DNA of 5,864 nt from NCBI GenBank assembly GCA_036269975.1, contig DATBDL010000424.1, positions 1-5,864 of the forward strand, written 5' to 3'. Both the position numbers and the translations under genes were made by a program. Of the stretch, positions 5,671 through 5,864 are shown one piece after another. Under the pieces are notes generated by a model, which was not told the origin of the DNA, made no database searches, and saw only the letters and a program-made list of their open reading frames with translations. The stretch comes from DATEPR01 sp036269975 (GTDB lineage: Bacteria > Actinomycetota > Actinomycetes > Mycobacteriales > Pseudonocardiaceae). Positions within the stretch are counted from its first letter, which is position 1. Every line of letters starts with the position of its first letter.

Positions 5671-5864
5671 ATGGTCGAGATCGAGGTCGTGCTCGACGAC
5701 GTCACGGCGTCGGCGGTCGACGCGATCGTGACGGCGGCGAACGAGTCGCTGATGGGCGGCGGCGGTGTCGACGGCGCGATCCACCGCGCCGCCGGCCCCC
5801 GCCTCGCCCTCGCGGGGGCCGCCGTCGGCCCGTGCCAACCAGGTGACGCGATGGCGACGCCCGC
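5671..5864 (+). CDS. Macro-domain protein, ADP-ribose/O-acetyl-ADP-ribose hydrolase type (N-terminal part)
   Basis: The ATG at 5671, four bases after the flotillin stop, opens a frame that runs to the window edge (64 codons). GGAG at 5657-5660, inside the flotillin end, is ten bases upstream. The sequence is unmistakable YmdB-like macro domain: VDAIVTAANESLMGGGGVDGAIHRAAGP at about residues 16-43, then CQPGDAMATP where the family has C-x-T-G-x-A-x-x-T. Residues N24 and D34 align with the Asn and Asp implicated in hydrolysis in E. coli YmdB, and the GGGGVDGAIHRAAG loop binds the diphosphate/ribose. Two departures are seen: the usual first Asn of NAAN is Thr21, and the usual Gly before the adenine-contacting Asp10 is Asp9. 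Expected activity is removal of acetyl or ADP-ribose from ADP-ribose adducts in the cytosol. Its spacing suggests co-transcription with flotillin. Confidence 0.88.
   Translation, partial: MVEIEVVLDDVTASAVDAIVTAANESLMGGGGVDGAIHRAAGPRLALAGAAVGPCQPGDAMATP

Overview
This is a GC-rich window with strong G/C bias at third codon positions and long open frames antisense to the real genes. It carries SD-led genes and one gene that looks leaderless. All of this fits a high-GC actinomycete, perhaps of the Pseudonocardiales or Micromonosporales type; the genus cannot be fixed from the sequence alone. There are no rRNA, tRNA, CRISPR or mobile-element signals.

The window has two divergent transcription blocks separated by about 190 bases (4095-4287). 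The left block, on the minus strand, is read from 4094 down to 1. It starts with a 12-helix MFS transporter whose last codon overlaps the start of an endonuclease/exonuclease/phosphatase-fold hydrolase of the bacterial neutral-sphingomyelinase type (ATGA overlap, so probably translationally coupled). A short exported two-cysteine protein of unknown function follows. Next comes a free-standing condensation-domain acyltransferase-like protein preceded by what looks like a leaderless promoter. Finally there are the first 15 codons of another gene, overlapping the stop of the condensation gene by one base (TGATG).

The right block, on the plus strand, is tightly packed. It has an 80-residue NfeD-like OB-fold protein, a flotillin/SPFH protein whose Shine-Dalgarno overlaps the NfeD stop codon, and, four bases after the flotillin stop, the beginning of a macro-domain (ADP-ribose hydrolase-type) gene that runs off the window. 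The NfeD-flotillin pair is a known partnership in membrane-microdomain organisation. Here both members lack obvious transmembrane segments, and the possible co-transcription of an ADP-ribose-binding macro domain is the most unusual contextual feature.

The intergenic region holds a pair of similar, inverted TTCGGGT-N2-CGG elements and a separate CGGAC-ATG-GTCCG dyad, which are candidate regulator sites for one or both divergent blocks. A new defence or biosynthetic system cannot be demonstrated from this window alone. The best leads are the NfeD-flotillin-macro operon, the leaderless condensation gene and the transporter-sphingomyelinase pair.
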